A stretch of 64,000 nt of DNA. Source: Pseudoxanthomonas suwonensis 11-1 (GTDB lineage Bacteria; Pseudomonadota; Gammaproteobacteria; Xanthomonadales; Xanthomonadaceae). The position numbers and the translations under genes are program-made. A model generated the notes under the pieces. The model made no database searches, had not been told where the DNA came from, and worked only from the letters and a program-made list of their open reading frames with translations. Positions 61,590-64,000 of the stretch are shown here, piece after piece. Location of the stretch: assembly GCF_000185965.1 (NCBI RefSeq), contig NC_014924.1:1240001-1304000 (forward strand). Reading direction: 5' to 3'. Each line of letters begins with the position of its first letter. Within the stretch, counting starts at the first letter, position 1.

Positions 61590-62684
61590 ATGCGACGCAT
61601 GCTGGGCTGGTGGATGACATTCCTGCTGGGCGCGGCGCCCATCGCGGCGATGGCGCAGGCGGATGCACCCGTGCCGGTGGATGGCGACGGGGATGTGGTG
61701 GACATGGCTCCGGTGCTGGTCGCCGGTGTCCAGCCCGGACCAGGGCTGTGGCGGGTCAGCAAGGACGACCATGTGCTCTACATCCTCGGTACCCAGTCGC
61801 CGCTGCCGCGCGACATCGACTGGGACGCGCGCGAGGTGCGCGAGGTGCTGGACGAGGCGGGCGCGGTGCTCGGCTCGCCGGGCCTGTCGGTCGACGCCGA
61901 CGTCGGATTCTTCCGCGGCCTCACCCTGGTGCCATCGGCGATGAAGGCGATGCGCAATCCCGGCGGAGCGACGCTCGCCGAGGTGCTGCCGCCGGAGCTG
62001 TACGCACGCTGGTCGCCACTGAAGCAGCAGTACATGGGCCGCGACCGCGGGGTGGAGAAGAAGCGCCCGCTGATCGCCGTGTATGAGCTCTACAAGGCCG
62101 CGCTGGACCACAGCCGGCTGCGCCAGGGGGGAGTGGTCGGGCCGGTACTGGCAAAGGAATTGAAGGCGCGTGGCCTGGAGTCCACCTCGACCGTACTCAA
62201 GCTGAAAATCGAGGACCCGCGCCAGGCCCTGGCCGATTTCCGCGGCGAGGCGCTCAAGCCGCAGGACCTGGAGTGCTTCGTCGCCACGCTCGACGTGATC
62301 GAGCAGGACCTGCCGCGGATCGCCGCACGCGCCAACGCCTGGGCGGTAGGCGACGTGGCCGCGATGCGGTCGATGCCGCGCAACCGCCGGCAGCTGGCCG
62401 ACTGCATGGATGCCTGGGTGCAGACCGAAGCCGCGCGCAAGCGCGGCTTCACCGACATCGAAGCGCGGATCCGCGACCGCTGGGTGGCCGCGGTGGAGAA
62501 GGCGCTGGCCGCGCACAGTGTCTCGTTCGCGACGATGAGCATCGACACCCTGCTGTACGACCGCGAGGGTTATCTGGCCGCGCTTTCCGCGAAGGGCTAC
62601 CGCATCCAGGCGCCGGACGAGCTGGAGGAGGCGGACGAAGAGTTGCCGGCGGAAGATGCGCCGGACGCTGCAGCCACCGGCTGA
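61590..62684 (+). CDS. TraB/GumN family protein
   Basis: A 364-residue exported protein with a signal peptide (WWMTFLLGAAPIAAMAQA). The TraB/GumN pattern is seen in GLWRVSKDDHVLYILGTQSP near the start and in the C-terminal FATMSIDTLLYDREGYLAAL. Family members are proposed metalloprotease-like proteins of unclear role. The ATG at 61590 has GGAGGG upstream. Confidence 0.8.
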   Translation: MRRMLGWWMTFLLGAAPIAAMAQADAPVPVDGDGDVVDMAPVLVAGVQPGPGLWRVSKDDHVLYILGTQSPLPRDIDWDAREVREVLDEAGAVLGSPGLSVDADVGFFRGLTLVPSAMKAMRNPGGATLAEVLPPELYARWSPLKQQYMGRDRGVEKKRPLIAVYELYKAALDHSRLRQGGVVGPVLAKELKARGLESTSTVLKLKIEDPRQALADFRGEALKPQDLECFVATLDVIEQDLPRIAARANAWAVGDVAAMRSMPRNRRQLADCMDAWVQTEAARKRGFTDIEARIRDRWVAAVEKALAAHSVSFATMSIDTLLYDREGYLAALSAKGYRIQAPDELEEADEELPAEDAPDAAATG

Positions 62685-62692
62685 TACGGCAA

Positions 62693-62710
62693 CGGCCGCT
62701 TTCGCGGCCG
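62693..62710. terminator. hairpin between convergent genes
   Basis: A 7-bp GC stem CGGCCGC/GCGGCCG with loop TTTC lies between the convergent TraB/GumN and dxs genes. No T run, so confidence is low. Confidence 0.4.
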
Positions 62711-62743
62711 GGAAGGCAGGAGGCCCAAGGCCCCCTTCCAGGA

Positions 62744-64000
62744 TCAGCCGCCCGCTGCCAGCGGCAGGGCGCCTTCGCCGGAGGCCAGCTGCGGCCAGCG
62801 GCGCAGCAGCGAGGCGCGGATGCCCGCGGCGTCGATGCCGGCCTCGGCCAGCAGGTCCTCGCGGCTGGCGTGGTGCTGGAAGGCGTCCGGCAGGCCCAGC
62901 TGCAGCACGGCCATGGCGATGCCTTCGGCGTTGAGCAGCTCGGACACCGCCGAGCCGGCGCCACCGGCGACGACGTTGTCCTCGATCGTGACCAGGCCGT
63001 CGTGCGTGCGCGCCAGCTCGAGAACCAGTGCGCGGTCCAGCGGCTTGATGAAGCGCATGTTGACCACGGTCAGGCCCAGCTCCGCGCCGACCTGCTCGGC
63101 GGCCGTCACGGTCGCGCCAAAGGCCAGCAGGGCCACGCGCGAACCGTTGCGGCGCAGCTGTGCCTTGCCGATCGGCAGGGTGTCCAGGGCCGGCTCGATC
63201 GCTACCCCGGGGCCGGTGCCGCGCGGGTAGCGCACCGCGGCCGGGCCCGCATGCTGGAGGCCGGTGGTCAGCATCTGCCGGCACTCGTTCTCGTCGGCCG
63301 GCGCCATGACGACCATGTTCGGCACGCAGCGCAGGAAGCTCAGGTCGAGGTTGCCGGCATGGGTGGCGCCGTCGGGACCTACCACGCCGCCGCGGTCGAT
63401 CGCGAACAGCACGTCCAGGTTCTGGGTGGCCACGTCGTGGACCAGCTGGTCGTAGCCGCGCTGCAGGAAGGTCGAGTAGATCGCGACCACCGGCTTGGCG
63501 CCCTGGGTGGCCATGCCGGCGGCCAGGGTCACTGCGTGCTGCTCGGCGATGGCCACGTCGAAATAGCGCTGCGGGTACTCCTTCGAGAACCGCACCAGCC
63601 CCGAGCCCTCGCGCATGGCCGGGGTGATGCCCAGCAGGCGCGGCTCGGCGGCAGCCATGTCGCACAGCCAGTCGCCGAAGACGTCGGTGTAGGTCGGCTT
63701 CTTCGGCCCCGTCTTGGGGGCCAGGCCCTTGGCCGGGTCGAACGGACCCACGGCGTGGTAGCCGATCTGGTCGCCCTCGGCCAGCTCGTAGCCCTTGCCC
63801 TTGGTGGTCATCACGTGCAGCAGCTGCGGGCCCTTGAGCGACTTGGCGGTGCGCAGCGCGGCGACCAGCGCGGGCAGGTCGTGGCCGTCGATCGGGCCGG
63901 TGTAGTGGAAGCCCATCTGTTCGAACAGGGTGGAGGGCACGAACATGCCCTTCCAGTGGCCTTCCCAGCGCTTGACGAAGCGCGCCGGCGGGCTGTGCTT
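62744..64000 (-). CDS. dxs: 1-deoxy-D-xylulose-5-phosphate synthase, 3' part
   Basis: The last 418 codons of a thiamine-diphosphate enzyme that makes DXP from pyruvate and glyceraldehyde-3-phosphate, the first step of the MEP isoprenoid pathway. Visible are [54 protein letters not shown] and the C-terminal [19 protein letters not shown]. The reading frame is open to 64000, so the N-terminal part lies outside the window. Confidence 0.96.
   Translation of the reverse strand, partial: KHSPPARFVKRWEGHWKGMFVPSTLFEQMGFHYTGPIDGHDLPALVAALRTAKSLKGPQLLHVMTTKGKGYELAEGDQIGYHAVGPFDPAKGLAPKTGPKKPTYTDVFGDWLCDMAAAEPRLLGITPAMREGSGLVRFSKEYPQRYFDVAIAEQHAVTLAAGMATQGAKPVVAIYSTFLQRGYDQLVHDVATQNLDVLFAIDRGGVVGPDGATHAGNLDLSFLRCVPNMVVMAPADENECRQMLTTGLQHAGPAAVRYPRGTGPGVAIEPALDTLPIGKAQLRRNGSRVALLAFGATVTAAEQVGAELGLTVVNMRFIKPLDRALVLELARTHDGLVTIEDNVVAGGAGSAVSELLNAEGIAMAVLQLGLPDAFQHHASREDLLAEAGIDAAGIRASLLRRWPQLASGEGALPLAAGG

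Overview
The window is a high-G+C gammaproteobacterial chromosome segment, most likely from a Xanthomonadaceae member (Lysobacter, Luteimonas, Stenotrophomonas or similar). The grounds are the gene set and order (thrS-infC-rpmI-rplT-pheS-pheT-ihfA-merR-tRNA-Pro), the GGGATTC/GAATCCC intergenic repeats and a GH97/GH13/SLC45-type maltodextrin locus. A complete temperate prophage of about 35.6 kb with P22-like virion genes sits in the tRNA-Pro(GGG) gene.

Left host arm (1-24.97 kb). Small housekeeping genes come first: a SET protein, a DUF1439 protein, an M23 peptidase, an HU-like histone, an alpha/beta hydrolase and a DUF3182 gene that looks frameshifted. A maltodextrin/starch locus follows (5.6-16.7 kb): cytosolic GH13 alpha-glucosidase, exported GH97, pullulanase, MFS sugar importer, exported GH13 amylase and a LacI-type regulator. 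An identical 13-bp palindrome-like motif lies upstream of two of its transcription units. The translation block then runs from thrS to the MerR gene. thrS is preceded by a Thr-codon leader peptide and a terminator with a competing hairpin, a textbook attenuator layout. infC starts with ATC. GAATCCC repeat hairpins abut the start codons of thrS and pheT.

Prophage (24923-60541, bounded by 50-bp direct repeats). The leftward early operon (31.9 to 25.0 kb) carries small genes, a YqaJ-type exonuclease, a candidate annealing protein, an SSB-tail protein, an excisionase, a tyrosine integrase and an HNH protein. The immunity region (32.0-33.3 kb) has a short CI-like repressor with two co-oriented genes, one exported and cysteine-rich, a Cro-like gene, and four matching operators in two pairs that overlap two nearly identical promoters. 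The rightward early operon (34.2-39.6 kb) contains regulators, an O-like replication gene with an internal 11-bp iteron array, a DnaB-like helicase, RusA and a Q-like antiterminator. The late region (39.8-59.9 kb) holds lysis genes (amidase, holin-like proteins, spanins), terminase, P22-type portal, scaffold, coat, gp4- and gp10-like proteins, ejection proteins (one with an M15 peptidase domain), a small reverse-strand membrane gene at the position of P22 sieA, and tail genes. Most genes overlap by ATGA, GTGA or TGATG, which implies translational coupling.

Right host arm (60.5-64 kb). Here lie the original tRNA terminator, now separated from its tRNA, a multiply frameshifted pseudogene, a TraB/GumN-family protein and the 3' part of dxs, which runs off the window. 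The points most worth checking are the gp10-like gene split by a roughly 410-residue insertion, the iteron origin inside the O-like gene, the paired-operator switch and the thrS attenuator.
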